Part shown: piece after piece, positions 28,084 to 39,913 of the stretch
Numbering within the stretch: the stretch's first letter is position 1
Layout of the letters: every line of letters starts with the position of its first letter
DNA from: Neopestalotiopsis rosae
Taxonomy: Eukaryota; Ascomycota; Sordariomycetes; Amphisphaeriales; Sporocadaceae
Length of the DNA stretch: 64,000 nt
Direction of reading: 5' to 3'
NCBI GenBank assembly: GCA_023078685.1
Contig: JALGAS010000005.1
Location: 1,240,001 to 1,304,000, forward strand
Made by a program: the position numbers and the translations under genes
Notes under the pieces: generated by a model
Told to the model about the DNA's origin: nothing
What the model saw: only the letters and a program-made list of their open reading frames with translations
Database searches by the model: none

Positions 28084-31000
28084 GGTGGCACTCAAAAAAT
28101 AAAGTTCTCGGGATATGGCGCAAACGGGCCGTCGTACGGAGAGGAGTTCGTGTGATAGGGAGACGACGGGACGCAGACGGGAGATGCAAATCGTATTTTG
28201 CAGAGAGTGTTGGTGCGATGTAAAAGTCGTTCAATCTACAACCTTGATATGGTTCGACGATCTCAATCAATCGACCCGTAACGACGCCGCCCAGTGCCAA
28301 GATGTGGATGGTCTGGAGAACGTAGAAGGTGTAAGGGCAGGACGGGCCGGAGAGAATTAATATTGGCGAGAGTGTGCTCAGACTCGGCTCCTCATAAGGT
28401 TGAGCAGATACGTGAAAGTAAAAAAGAATTGCAAATACTATGCAGACCAGCTGGGAAGGAAGAGAGAAACAAAGTTGCCAAGAAAAACCATTGATTATTA
28501 GCTTGGAACTTGGGAGTTGAATGGCTTGACAGGTGGAGATGCAAGGCCAATACAGTGGTGTACACAAACGGAGGAGCAGGCAAGGCAGGCAAAGCAGGGA
28601 GATGATGGATGCGCCTTTGTGACTTTGAACCCCAGTTGGGTCCAGGGAAGAAGCCGATGACAACGGATCTTTCAGTGCTTTGTGGCGGAGCTGTCGCAAG
28701 CGCGAGACAAGTTCAGTGTAGCGTAACTTGCCCCCCAGTCGCCCCAGTCTGCGACCATTTCTGAGGGCTCCCTCCAGTAACCAGTCTCGCCAGTCCAAAG
28801 GCATTGAGCGGCTTTCTATGGAACTTACGACGATCCATGGCATCTCACCAATTGACTCCCACCATGAGTACAGAGTGTATGCAGAAGCTAGAATATGTAG
28901 GGCACAGCCATCCCCGCCCAGCTGACTGCCCAGCTGGACGACTTGATACCATTGCATGGAACACACATTGTTGGAATGTCTCTCTTTCTCCTTCTTTTCG
29001 CCTTGGTTGCTTGGCCCCCCAGACGGGTACCTTGGACTAGTGCAATAACTGCTTTAAAGCTGTCCCCACAACCGGTTTGAAAGTCCCATGGGTGCCGGAT
29101 CGTGGCGCTATCGTGTGCACTTGGCATCATTGATCATACTATCAGAACAATAAACGATTTCAGTATTTGTTGATCCAATGCTTCCGAAGTGTCATCGATT
29201 GAGATGCCATCGCCAACTCAGTACACCATGTTCGGCTCCTGATACCCAGGATTATATTGCCTTACGTACTCCATGGCAGTTATGCAGAGCAAGAGAAGTG
29301 GCTTGGTGGCTGCATTGCTGACAGTCGTCGTCACCTTGGAGGGGGCCCAGTCAGTTCTGAACCAGTCGGCAGTCGGGCAGATGCGGCACGCGCAGGGCTT
29401 GCCAGCTCTTCTTAGCGCCAGATCCTTTCAGTAGAATCCTGCAGCGAAGGATTGACCTAGCGTTGGTTGTTGGCCCAGCTAGCTTGCCAGCAAACCCAGC
29501 CAAGCTCTTCGGTCGGCTCTTCCGGCAATGCTCAGTGGCTCACTCTAGCGTAGAGGTTCCAAGAAACCGCCACAGTTTCACAGCTAACCAGCTTCCAGCT
29601 TCGACGTTTGCTGTCATAATCCTCCAATGTCGTGCATGCCACATTTCAGCTCCAAGCACTGGGGTAAAAGACTCTTGATAATGTGATCCTGTTGGAGATG
29701 CCTAAATCGTCTTTAGAGCCCCTGCCACAGCCTACTATGGAAGCATTTTGGCAGCTTTCTTCGATAGCGCAGCCCGGTCGTACTCTGGATCTATGCAAAG
29801 ATCGTCGTTGGTACTATGTAGAACTTCAGCGGCTACTCAAACTCGGTCAAATCGGCCGCATCCCCCATTCCCAAATTCTATTCTTAACATGGGTTAGAAG
29901 CACAGCTTTTGCACAGCTGGTCGAGCGGAACCATTCGATGGCTTTCCAGCTTCTTATTCCTCTGCTGCTGTTGGCTGAATCAATGATTGAATGACCTGTC
30001 GGAATCGGCATCAGCCTCACGAGTTGAGACAATGTTTCCCTCATTGCCTGTTTCAGGGACCGGCACCCGACAGACATGTGCGCCTGCATTGATGAACACT
30101 CACCATTGGGCAGTCACACAAAAAGGACGATGCCAGATTTGATGAATGTGACCGCCACGTCTCCCCCGTTATTTGGTATCCCACCGCCAACCAGGGCGCA
30201 AATATACATTACAGCCCTCAAGCCTTTTGGCACCCCATACGTACTTTGAGCGACAGACAATTGGCTCAACTCTCACAGTATCGTACAGCTCATATACACC
30301 ATCGCACAGCTGAAGCACAAGTTGCATTGATAGTACAATGCAGCTGGACGCATAATGCACTTTGGTGTAGTGGCTGAGGACTGCGGAATTACAGAACGTG
30401 GCAGCTGGTGCAAAAGCAGCTCATGATCGGTTGCATGGTGGCTAGAGCCGCAATATTCAGCTCTGGGAGCCCTGGCTTTGGGGGTATCGCGGCATATTAC
30501 CGCAACCACCAATCACCGTGTTCCACCCTCCAATTCCCCTCTAGAAACAACTCTATTTTGCCTATTCCAAAGTCTAGACTTTTGACCCTGACTTGCCCGA
30601 GCTGAAGCAGTGACTGGGGATGAAGTCATCTCCTCCTCAAAGGCATCAAGCTCGATTTTAAAGCATTCCGGCGCTTGTGGAAAGACGGACAAAAGCCACC
30701 GGTCGGGATGACGTCATGTCGTCATTATTTCACGCTTCCAGAGGCATCCACTTGTCACTCTCTGAGAGAACATCAGTGACGAGAGATATGAGCTCTCGCT
30801 GTGGTTGGCAGAATGTCTACAGCTCCGATGCGAGGGAACGACTCATGGTAGGGGACATGGCGGGTGCACGGCTGCGTCGATCAACATTGGCAACCTGCAA
30901 GACATGGTCAAGAATATTGCCCGAGAGCCATGCCATTTCTAATACCGTTCCCATCAGGACAATATGAGCCTCAACTTAGATTGTATGATTAGCCCACACC

Positions 31001-31660
31001 ATTTTGACTCGAATCAAGCACCATAGTAAAATGCTACTACTAGCTACACGGCAGAAACAATGGTAGTATAGATGCAAACATGCTCCGTCACATCACTATC
31101 ACTATCACGATGTGATCGATCCAGGCCATTGAGCCAGAGTCCACAGTCCAGAGCCCCCACAAATACCTACCGATCTGCACCTTGACATCAAGGCCCGGAT
31201 GGTACAGGAAAGATTCGCCAGAAAACTCCCCTTTTTATATGGGGAACTCTGTCGTCAATTCAGATATCATGTACGAGTAGGCCTACCTGGATTCGTGTAT
31301 GACATGCTCCGGACGTGAGCTCCGCTTTGTTTGTGTCTGTAGATACGTGCCCCAGATCCACTCGCGATCATACGTGGAGTTGAGCAATATTACAGTTTCT
31401 CGTCTTCCTAGTGTATATATACATCATATCGGGGCGTCACAGGTCATTGTCTTTGGTTCTCATTCATATTCTCTGCGACTCGAGGCATAGTTCTTCGAGA
31501 GAAAGCAGCATAACCCACAACTCAGCGACCTCTCAATTCGTTTATTGTTTTCCTTTGATATACCCAAACTCTACGAAAGTTATTGCAAAATTATCCCGCA
31601 TAGCGAAAGGCGTTTATTAAGCAACACTCAGCAACAACGCCACCACCATCAATAGCAACA
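28084..31660. other. Long intergenic stretch, no gene supported
   Basis: 3.5 kb with only short, unsupported open frames (longest plausible 29683-29994 plus, without domain or splice support). A palindromic CRE/ATF-like TGACGTCA lies at 30709-30716. A TATATATA box at 31414-31421 probably belongs to the small gene at 31661. No tRNA, repeat pair or transposon fragment seen. Confidence 0.45.
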
Positions 31661-31879
31661 ATGTGTCCTTCAAAGGAAGTCAAGACCGTTTGCCAGGGCT
31701 GCAAACAGGTCGACACCCAGCAGCACCTCGAGATCTCGTGCCCTATGGCCCGGGAGCAGAACTTTGCCAGTCCCACCGACTGTCCCAACTACACGCACGA
31801 GTCTCTCAATGTCGAGAACTATGTCTGCGAGAAGTGCCTCAACTCGACTGGCTGGAGCAATGAGATGCTTACTGGCTAG
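31661..31879 (+). CDS. Small cysteine-rich, zinc-ribbon-like protein, 72 aa
   Basis: Single exon. The start context (AGCAACAATG) is good and a TATATATA box lies about 240 bp upstream. Seven cysteines include two CxxC knuckles, CQGC (11-14) and CEKC (56-59), with C27 and C41 between, an arrangement suited to binding one or two zinc ions. There is no signal peptide, so it is probably intracellular. Function is not recognised. The dense, ordered cysteine pattern and the promoter layout are why I accept this short frame as a gene. Confidence 0.65.
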   Translation: MCPSKEVKTVCQGCKQVDTQQHLEISCPMAREQNFASPTDCPNYTHESLNVENYVCEKCLNSTGWSNEMLTG

Positions 31880-32259
31880 AGTACCTCTTTTCTCTGGCAG
31901 TCTACCTCGGCGTATGCTATGTAATGGTTGCCGACGCGTGAGCGACTTTTTTTGACAAATGAATTCAAGTCGTATGATAGCAACTCCGGGACTGGATGAT
32001 GGCGCAACTTTAAGATGTGTTGCTATAGACTGGGAGCCGATATTAGGGGATATCATGGGAACAAGCTTGGCGTTCTGGTTTTGGGAATGACGAATTTTAG
32101 AGGAATATCGAATACTCACAATCTCAATCAACCAATCGAGATTTTATCAACGCATCGTGCTCATCATGTGTGAATCGTGTTCTAACAACAAGCTGCCAAC
32201 CACACGACATGCTTCTGCAATTTGTTATGTGTGACTTGAGTACGCGGATGTGGTCATGT

Positions 32260-32894
32260 TCAATCCATACTCTGGTATCCCATGCCAATCTCAAACCTGT
32301 TTGATTAAATTAGCATCAATCTTGCCAAGTATCACGGTGTATATATATGATGGAGAGGAAATGTGCACGAAAGAACAGGATTTACCACTTCGTCAAGCCT
32401 TTGCGTTCCATGATGGCACTAAAATCGGCAACGGAATCGACTTCGTTGAAGGCAGGCGACGATGTTGCTCCTTTGCCCGCGCAGGAGATAATGTCTTGCG
32501 CTGTGGAGGGCTTTTGGACGCATTGGAAGTCTTTGTAGCGGAGGTCGTGTACGGCACTGACCCAGTCGCCTAATAAAGTCTGGTCCGGTGCCTCGGCGTA
32601 CATAATTCCTGGAGATCCGCCATCTAAAAATCGAAACATTTTAGTTCTCTATATTGAATATATATTTGTGCAAGTAGAAATTATTAGGAATCTTGTACGA
32701 CAAGCAGAATCATCTTTTCGGGGAAGGCTTAATGAAATGGGGAGAAGAAAGCACTGTCTTATGTACGTACACCGGACCAAAACATATGGGATATCGCGGT
32801 GCGCGGCAGCCTTCTTCACGCGCTGAAGCTTCTTACGCGACGTGACATGGTGCGTCCTGATTAGCGCAGTGAATAGCCGTGCTGTATGGCTCAT
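32260..32894 (-). CDS. Conserved-looking small fungal protein, 132 aa, three exons
   Basis: Exons (minus) 32894-32771, 32623-32386 and 32296-32260. Donors are GTACGT and GTAAAT, acceptors TTTTAG and CAAACAG with a GCTAAT branch motif; phases give exactly 133 codons. The join reads VLVRYGGSPGIMYAE. The central part carries WVSAVHDLRYKDFQ and the end ERKGLTKWFEIGMGY. I recall similar short proteins, starting with an Arg/Lys-rich helix and containing GGSPGIMY and LRYKDFQ, as widespread single-copy proteins in Pezizomycotina, without a known function. No signal peptide or membrane segment. The tiny last exon (12 codons) would be easy to miss in automatic annotation. Confidence 0.7.
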
Positions 32895-33456
32895 GGCAAG
32901 TAGACACAGGGGAGGCGTCCCGCGAGGCGAAAGAGTAAAGGTTTAATGTGTAGCCGGATATGTATGCGAGATGCAGTACAGTTTTGAAGGCGAACTCTTT
33001 TAGGTACAGTAGCGAAGGAGCATTCGGTGCAGCCTGGCTGTTAGCTCGGGGCCTCGGACCATTTTGTCGCTGGAGCGGAGAAAGGAACCGAGCTGTGAAC
33101 TCGAGATAAAGATCCGGGCGCTAGCTGCAGTGAGGCCACTCTTTTTATCCATTCGTGCCCCCATAAGGCCAGTCATTCCCGGCAGACATCATTTCAAAAA
33201 CAACACGATCACAAAACATTGTTGCTACTTTATCGCTCCCATTTATTTCTTGACTGCGTTTCTATACCTCCTTCTGGTTCTCTATTACTTACACAGCTGA
33301 ATAGCCAGAGAGAGAGAGAAAGGGATAGTGAATGCGCTCATTTTCAGCTCTGTCCACCTGTCATAAATTACACTATCGCAGGTAAATATCAATTTAGATT
33401 GGGGCGAGCAGCAAAGGTATGCAAACGTCGCAGGATCATCAGTGCTGGGTGGAGAG

Positions 33457-34698
33457 ATGCCTGCCGACGCCGAACATGAACAGACAAGTAGATCTTCCAA
33501 CGACCTCCTGGACTTGCTGGCGAGTTGCAGCATCGATAGCATCGTGAAAACTGAGACCGACGCGTTCAAGGTTCAGCCTCCAGAGGACGGCGCTGCAATC
33601 AAGACTGAAGACCCAGGGAAAGAGCTCTATACTCCAGTGTCAACTTCTCATCCAACTCAACCAAACCCTAGTGAAGACGTGGGGGATGGTGTGTCACTGA
33701 AAAAGTACGTGCTTCGCCGACAAAAGCGCGAATGGGTGCGAGACCAGCTCGTGAGCGCGAGGGCAAGCGGCGAGCTGCGGACGGCGCTCGAATCAAGAGG
33801 CCGTGACTATGAAAGCTCATGCTGGGTATGTGCCAGGCGCGGGCAATTCAAGGTCTGCCCACAGGTTGCCATGCCGGACGCCAATCCTCGGGTCATCATC
33901 GAGGACCACCTCGACGCTGCCTTCTACGCCGCCGAGGCCGTAAATCCCAGCTGGAGATCCGGTCAGCACCGCCTGGTCTTCTATACGGACATGGCCGCCA
34001 TCAGTGGTTCTGGAAACGATCCAAGTATTGCGGGCGCCGGTGTGACCTTTAGGCGCATCCTCGGAGATGACACTTCGGATTGGATCGATTCATCCTACGG
34101 CATCATGGGGACAAACCGTCCCGATAAAACAGAGCTGTACGCGATAGGCCTGGCTCTGGAGATTGCAGCTACTGAGGCGGAGAAGACGTGCAAGGACATA
34201 CCGCCGATCCCGACCGTGGTGCTGACCGACTCACACGCTGCCATGTACTACATTCACGACTATATTTGGCGGGGCACCATCCCGTCCATGTTCTCCCGCG
34301 ACACGTTTAATCGACTCATGCTTCCTATACTCCGATTGCAAGAGCTTGATGTCCCCTTAGACTTCCACTGGGTTCCTTCTCACACAGACGTTGAGGGCAA
34401 CTGCCGAGCCGACGCTCTTGCGGGCGCAGCTAGTCAGTGGACGTTGTCGAGGTTTCCTTCCATAGCCTACCAGACACGATTTGAATGCCAGGTCGTCCAA
34501 ATTCCGGATATAAAAGAGCAGACATACATATCTGTTCTCGGCACACGACCTCCTCAGCGAGAGTCGAGACCAAATCATCAATCTGCCAAGTCTGTACAGC
34601 GCCAAGCCTATGCAGATTTTGCCAGTCAGATACAAGGCATGCAAGCTCAATGGATATCGGACCAGCTTGCAGAGTCTTACCGGCCTCCTGAGACATAG
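33457..34698 (+). CDS. RNase H-fold protein with intact DEDD-H active site, 413 aa
   Basis: Intronless. The first ~140 residues are acidic and low-complexity, then a basic helix and a C-x2-C-x8-C group (122-134). The RNase H domain spans about 172-330. All catalytic positions are present: Asp178 (VFYTDMA), Glu226 (TELYAIGLALE), Asp258 (VLTDSHAAM), His309 (WVPSH) and Asp319 (CRADALAG). The motif style (FHWVPSH...GNCRADALA) is closer to RNase H domains of fungal LINE-type retrotransposons than to RNase H1, and no hybrid-binding domain is seen. No reverse transcriptase or endonuclease domain flanks it, so it is either a domesticated domain or an independent fungal RNase H gene. ATG 33457 is the first true ATG of the frame. 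Confidence 0.75.
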   Translation: MPADAEHEQTSRSSNDLLDLLASCSIDSIVKTETDAFKVQPPEDGAAIKTEDPGKELYTPVSTSHPTQPNPSEDVGDGVSLKKYVLRRQKREWVRDQLVSARASGELRTALESRGRDYESSCWVCARRGQFKVCPQVAMPDANPRVIIEDHLDAAFYAAEAVNPSWRSGQHRLVFYTDMAAISGSGNDPSIAGAGVTFRRILGDDTSDWIDSSYGIMGTNRPDKTELYAIGLALEIAATEAEKTCKDIPPIPTVVLTDSHAAMYYIHDYIWRGTIPSMFSRDTFNRLMLPILRLQELDVPLDFHWVPSHTDVEGNCRADALAGAASQWTLSRFPSIAYQTRFECQVVQIPDIKEQTYISVLGTRPPQRESRPNHQSAKSVQRQAYADFASQIQGMQAQWISDQLAESYRPPET

Positions 34699-35040
34699 GA
34701 TCTAGAGAATAAGCTTGGGGCAGCAAGTTCTGCGACAACGGTGAGATATGTTTCCTCGCTAGATGCTTCTTAAAGATGCGACAATGATCAGCACGTTGGG
34801 AGCTCCGTGCTTTGTTCGAATTTCAAACAGTTGGAGAAGTGCGCATTATAAAGGCTACACTGTGGACGATGGTCACTTTGGACAAAGGAATCAGCAAGAC
34901 TATAGCACCGTGTCAGCGATATGCGACAGTGAGGTTATTCTAGAAACGCTGGCGGTATCCTTTGGTTGTGAACCTCGAGTACGAAACATGAAGTAGCCCC
35001 AGGAGAGCCAATTCAATACGGCCCTATGTTGAGTGCTACA

Positions 35041-35179
35041 TATATAACAAGCCGAGCTCTCTTATCCTTTTGCTTTCGCTGTACAGGTCAATTCATCCAG
35101 GTTGCTTAGACGATATATTCAAGAATATACCCACCCTTGAGTTCCTTTTTCGATATCAAACAACACAACCGTTACGACC
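35041..35179 (+). promoter_or_regulatory. TATA box and leader of the small membrane-protein gene
   Basis: TATATAA at 35041-35047 is followed by a pyrimidine-rich run (35060-35085) and an A/C-rich leader that ends CGACC before ATG 35180. The spacing matches the other genes of the window, and this was part of the reason for accepting the short gene downstream. Confidence 0.4.
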
Positions 35180-35550
35180 ATGTTTTACTACATTATCTTG
35201 CCTTTAATTCTCAAAGGCGTCGGGCTAGAACCCATTACTACAGGTAAGTCCACCTGTCCATCCTTCTTGCCCTCTATGAGCAATTCCGTCTACACTCCTG
35301 CCAAACATGGCTTTGCGCCATCAGAACTAATCGGACACTCTGCGCAGCCGCAGTTACCGTTCTATCACAATGCCTCATCGCAGGATGTTCCAGCAGGATC
35401 GACGTGATTGTTGGCTTGCTAAAGGTTCTTTCCATCTTAGCGGCATGGATCTATATCTCTTTCTATGGTCATCGATATGCCTTCAATTTGAACAATCGTG
35501 GCAGGGGAGTTTATGTGCCGCAGTTTGTGCCTGGAGCATTTGGTATTTAG
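35180..35550 (+). CDS. Putative small membrane protein, 88 aa, two exons
   Basis: Exon 1 is 35180-35243 and exon 2 is 35348-35550. The 104-bp intron has a GTAAGT donor, a CTAAT branch and a GCGCAG acceptor; the phase joins to exactly 89 codons. Exon 2 encodes a hydrophobic segment (VIVGLLKVLSILAAWIYISF) and a short polar tail ending YVPQFVPGAFGI. The N-terminus is also hydrophobic (FYYIILPLILKGVGL), so it is either a signal anchor or a signal peptide. Not recognised. It is supported by promoter layout, canonical splice signals and the long stop-free second exon rather than by homology. Confidence 0.5.
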
Positions 35551-36194
35551 CTATCCTCAAAAGCGATGTGAGAGGAAGAATAAAATAGTGTGATATAATA
35601 GTGTGATGAATATCATGGTGCGAAATTATTCTACATTAGCACGAGAGACGGTTTGACTTTGCAGGCGTGTGAATATCAACCACACGAAAAGTTGGCGCCG
35701 GAATTCTTGCGATATATTTTCTGCCATGAATTTACTTGGTTTCCAGCGAAGTCCGCAGCCAGCAGATGTGAAAGTGCGTCCTTGCGCAATAACTCTGGGT
35801 CCTCACAGCATGTGAGCACTCCCAGTGGCTGTGTATGCCGATGAGGATGGATGCAGTCTGCGCGGCCCCAATGACATTCGTGAAGTTCCGTCGCAGAGCT
35901 CGACAGGGAGCTTTTCAAGCTGTAGAGCATTATAACGGCTGCTCAAACACCATCCCCCCCGGGCGCCCTTGCTGCACCTTGAACTCTACATGCGGCAAGA
36001 AATTGAACCCAAATTCTGGTGATTATACGACTCGTGATTGGATATTTTTCATTGATGCGAAAAATGGAATTCAAGAACAGAGTTTGTGAAAATTGAAATC
36101 ATGGTATTCTACTGACTATCTAGATCAAATTCCACAACCAGCTAGCCCAGGGATCTTGCCAATGTCCAGGACAGGTAATGTTTGTCGGTCACTC

Positions 36195-36491
36195 TTAGAG
36201 ATTTCCTATCTCGGTCGAGATACCGATCCATGTTATGAAAGTATCTAAATATGCAGACGCAATCCATAAAAGTCCAAGTTGAGATAGGATCATCATCGCA
36301 GTAATGATCAGCACCACGAAACAGTATACCATTTTATCAGGAATGTCCCAACCCAGATACAAGAGAGGAAAGAAAATTACAAGAACAACGACGCAAACCA
36401 CCATGACCTGATAGAATGGGCTGAAAAAGTACAGACCAGATATAAAACTTGCTTGGGTTATGGGCTTGATAGAGAAGACCATAGACGCCAT
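36195..36491 (-). CDS. Doubtful ORF or gene remnant encoding three membrane helices
   Basis: The frame from ATG 36491 encodes about 98 residues with three strongly hydrophobic segments (centred on VVCVVVLVIFF, MVYCFVVLIITAMM and LGLLWIASAYL). It is open upstream as far as an in-frame TAG near 36550. The layout recalls the C-terminal three-helix block of fungal DUF6594 proteins, but I cannot connect convincing upstream exons. It may be the last exon of a gene, a decayed copy, or chance. No N-terminal cytosolic domain was found. Confidence 0.3.
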   Translation of the reverse strand: MASMVFSIKPITQASFISGLYFFSPFYQVMVVCVVVLVIFFPLLYLGWDIPDKMVYCFVVLIITAMMILSQLGLLWIASAYLDTFITWIGISTEIGNL

Positions 36492-36699
36492 CAAGTGCCG
36501 TGAAATAATTCGGCCACCGGCCCGACAGTTTGCGCTCGTTTTTAAGCACTAATAGATTGGTTTTGTGAACGGGAATCTCCTGCCAAAATTGACTGTTGAT
36601 CGCGACTATAGAATCGTGCCAAGGCCTAACGAGCGAACCAAAGTATAGAGTATAGGTAGAGGTGGTTAACCTATGTTCGTGGCGTTGACTATGGAGCAT

Positions 36700-38050
36700 T
36701 GAGTGAGAAGCGGAGGAGATTCGGATTCATTACAATTACGGCTGCTGCTATAGTGTATTGAATGGGTGAATGAACAAGATTTGTTACCGTGGACAAGGAC
36801 TGCACATCCAGAAAAAGAAACTTCTCGACTTGCATGTTTAAATTAGAACCAATAGCATGTGAATAACGACAAAAAGCCACAAGTAATGAACCCTCGCTTT
36901 GGGTCAGTTGAAAATGATGATCATGCCAAGTCTCGCCATGCGTTCGCAGTTCGGTACACGTGCCGGGCGGGGGTTTGTATGGGCCTCGTTGTGGTCCGCT
37001 ATTCTGCAATCTTATGCGCCACCATTTATCTTCCCAGCAAACGTGCATGATCGCAACTCACCGTGATCGTAACACACATTGAGCTGCACAACAGATGAAT
37101 TATAGAAATGTGACCTCGAAATCTCGGGTCCTGGCGTGTAAGCGAAGCGGCTTAAGCTTGGCGCCACGAGCCGGAATACAATCGGTCGCACAATCACGCG
37201 TTGGGTCTCCAGTCACGACAATGCATTGCCGATCTGGCTGAGACAAACAACCCCAAAACATAACGAAATGCATATATTTAATAGGATCGAAGGGGATACA
37301 ATTACTAATATCAAATGCATATAACTCTGAACTTCCATTATTTCTACCAATGCTTCGGCTCACCACATTGTGCTGTAGAAGCTGAACACAACCTACATGC
37401 AGCAGTGTCAATGCGCCTTCATAAGCGACTGCAGCTACATATACACCACTGTTCTTGATTGGCTTCCAAGGACAATTTCAACGCCTCTTTCTAGGATGAC
37501 AAGAGTTCTACAAACACCACGGCCATCCGACGAACCGTTCTACCCTCTAGGTAGTCATTGTATCACCGATCGGTCTAATGGCAGTACTTTTGTCACCGCA
37601 ACATGATTCTAGCCAGAAGTCCGAGCAAACCATACCCACGATGGGACTTGTAGCCGCATCTCTGTTGGCTAGGGATCATATATACAGGCTCACGAAGGAG
37701 ACGAATAGGAACACGAATCAATGCAGATCACCAAAAGCCCGAAACTAAGTCTCAAGTCCGGAAACCACAATGACACGCTGTGAGATTCTTATTGCACCGT
37801 TGTAGTCCGACAATCAACGGCGAAGTGTGACATCAATGATCAACCAAATTGGCCGAACTGCCCATGGTCCTCCAGTAATTGAAGCGTCCGGGGCCGAGAA
37901 CGGGATGATTGGAAGTCCAATGGGCTGCTCGAATAATTGCTGGATTCCACTCGCGCTTTTGCATGTTTGACAAAACTCAATTGCTTGTAAATCATAAGTT
38001 GCTTGTGACTCTTGACATACTCTTCATTCTCCAGAGAGCAAAAAGTGACA
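36700..38050. other. Intergenic, no gene supported
   Basis: Open frames on both strands are short and without domains. The final few hundred bases are the upstream region of the DHA2 transporter at 38051. No repeats or RNA genes recognised. Confidence 0.45.
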
Positions 38051-39913
38051 ATGTCTGCAATTCATGAGAACGAGATTGAACCAATTCGACAAGACATGGC
38101 GTCTTCAGGTTCATTCTCGTCGTCCTCATCGTCCATTTCCATTCCCCACGAGGACAAAGTTGTCAAGATGTCCGCCACAGAGACGAGCCCTCTGCTCGGA
38201 GCCGCTGCAGATACGCCCGTTGCCCCCAAGGCATTGCGGATGTCCATGACCAGGCGTGTGCTCTTGATTGCGACCATGGCCAGTGCTGGACTGCTGAATG
38301 TGAGCTGCCGTGTCCATCCTGCAAGCACATTGGAAGCATTCCAAGATCCAATTTGCTGACTTGACCCGCCCGACTCAGAGATATTCAGTACAAGCTACCG
38401 TAATCATGCTCCCATCAATCGGCAAAGCCTTTTCGATCCCAACCAGCCGCCAACAAATGATCATCTCCATGTACAGCGTAGCCTCGGGCTCGTCGATGCT
38501 CCTCATGGGCCGCCTCGCCGACGTCCGCGGCCGCTGGGGCGTGTTCCTGGCGGGCGCTACGACCTTCTCCCTCTTTGCCCTGCTGCTCCCCTTTGCCCGC
38601 TCGGAAACATTTCTGTACCTGCTACAGGCGCTGCAAGGGTTCAGCAGCGCCGCCACAGTACCGTCTGGTATCGGCATCCTGGCCTCGACGTTCCCACCGG
38701 GCCGGGAGCGCAATGTCGCCTTCGTCGCGGCTAGCGCCTCCACGAGTTTGGGTTCCGTGCTCGGCAATATTGCTGGTGGCGCCATTGGCGGATTGCTCTC
38801 GTGGGAGTGGGTGTTTTGGATCTCGGCTGCTCTGGCGGCCGTGGTTGCGGTAATGGCTTGGTTCCTGTATCCTTCCAAGCCCGCGATGTTTTCGACTCGG
38901 CATTGCGAGTCTGATGCCGAGAGCAATCACGAGGATAATAGCGATTGTGTCAGCCCGAATCGCCAGTTTGTCGACTATTTCGGAGGTTTCTTAATTTCTG
39001 CCAGCCTGGCGCTTCTTCAAATTGGTCTGTCGCAGGGGAATGTCGACGGCTGGGCCAATCCGCATGTCCCCGGGCTGGTCGGCGCGGCAGTCGTGATAGG
39101 ATATGTCTTTGTGGTCTTACAGCTTCGTATGGAAAGGAACGACCGGTCTCCACTGGTGCGCCTTACAATGTTCAAGAACTCGGGGTTCTCTGCGGCATTT
39201 GTCGTGGTGGCTTGCTTCTTTGGATCATTCAATAGCTTTCTCGTCTTTGTTTCCATGTTGTAAGTTCTGCCAAAATCAGCACTTTTTGTCGCGCGAAACA
39301 CAACTAACATCTTCACTAGCTTCCAAGATGTGCTGAAACTCGACATGCTACAGACAACGCTGCGCTTCCTGCCGGGAGGAATCATTGGTGGTGAGTCTCT
39401 ACATCTTGTTACTATGCAACGGCTTAATGCAAGCTCACAACATCCCAAGGTCTCGCCTGCTTCACCGTAGCACCAGCCCTATCCATCTTCCGCGGTTTCC
39501 ACATGCTAATCTTTGGTCTCATCTGCGGCATCATCTCGCCGCTCCTCTTTGCCCTGCCCATGTCCCCCGAGGCGGCATCGTACTCGTATTGGGCCCGCGG
39601 CTTCCCCGCCATGTGCCTGTGCATCAGCCCCGAGATTGTCTGGCCGGTGATCGGTCTGTACGTCGCCCGCAACGTCGCCGAGTCGGACCAGTCGCTCGCG
39701 GGCGCCATACTCCAGGCGGCCAACCACGTGGGTCGGGGGCTGGGCATCGCGCTGGCCACGGCGGCGCAGGTCGTGGCGTCTTCGTCGGCGAATCCTGGGA
39801 CGGTCGCGTCCTTGTTGCGTGGCATTCAGGCTGCGCAGTGGACTAATGTCGGCATGGCGGCGTTGAGCTTGGTCTGTACCCTACTGTTCTTCCGCGGTCT
39901 CGGTCGCGCATGA
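38051..39913 (+). CDS. MFS transporter, DHA2 type (ATR1-like), 554 aa
   Basis: Exons 38051-38299, 38379-39259, 39320-39390 and 39450-39913; junction phases agree (555 codons). The Ser-rich cytosolic N-terminus carries TSPLLG, a dileucine-like sorting motif often seen in vacuolar or plasma-membrane MFS proteins. TM segments start at about residue 68. Motif A is MGRLADVRGRWGVF. The centre has LGNIAGGAIGGLLSWEWVFWIS, matching motif C and the SW-x-W-x-F block of DHA2 pumps. It resembles the ATR1/aminotriazole-resistance group of drug exporters. ATG 38051 has a good context (AGTGACAATG). The gene is convergent with the laccase gene, about 300 bp apart. Confidence 0.87.

Noticed and set aside
29683..29994. 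103-codon frame in the 28-31 kb gap
   Set aside because: No recognisable motif, weak start context and no supporting promoter or intron; hydrophobic end alone is not enough.
30709..30716. CRE/ATF palindrome TGACGTCA as a regulatory site
   Set aside because: Nearly 1 kb from the nearest start codon and an 8-bp match is expected about once per 65 kb by chance; mentioned only in the intergenic note.
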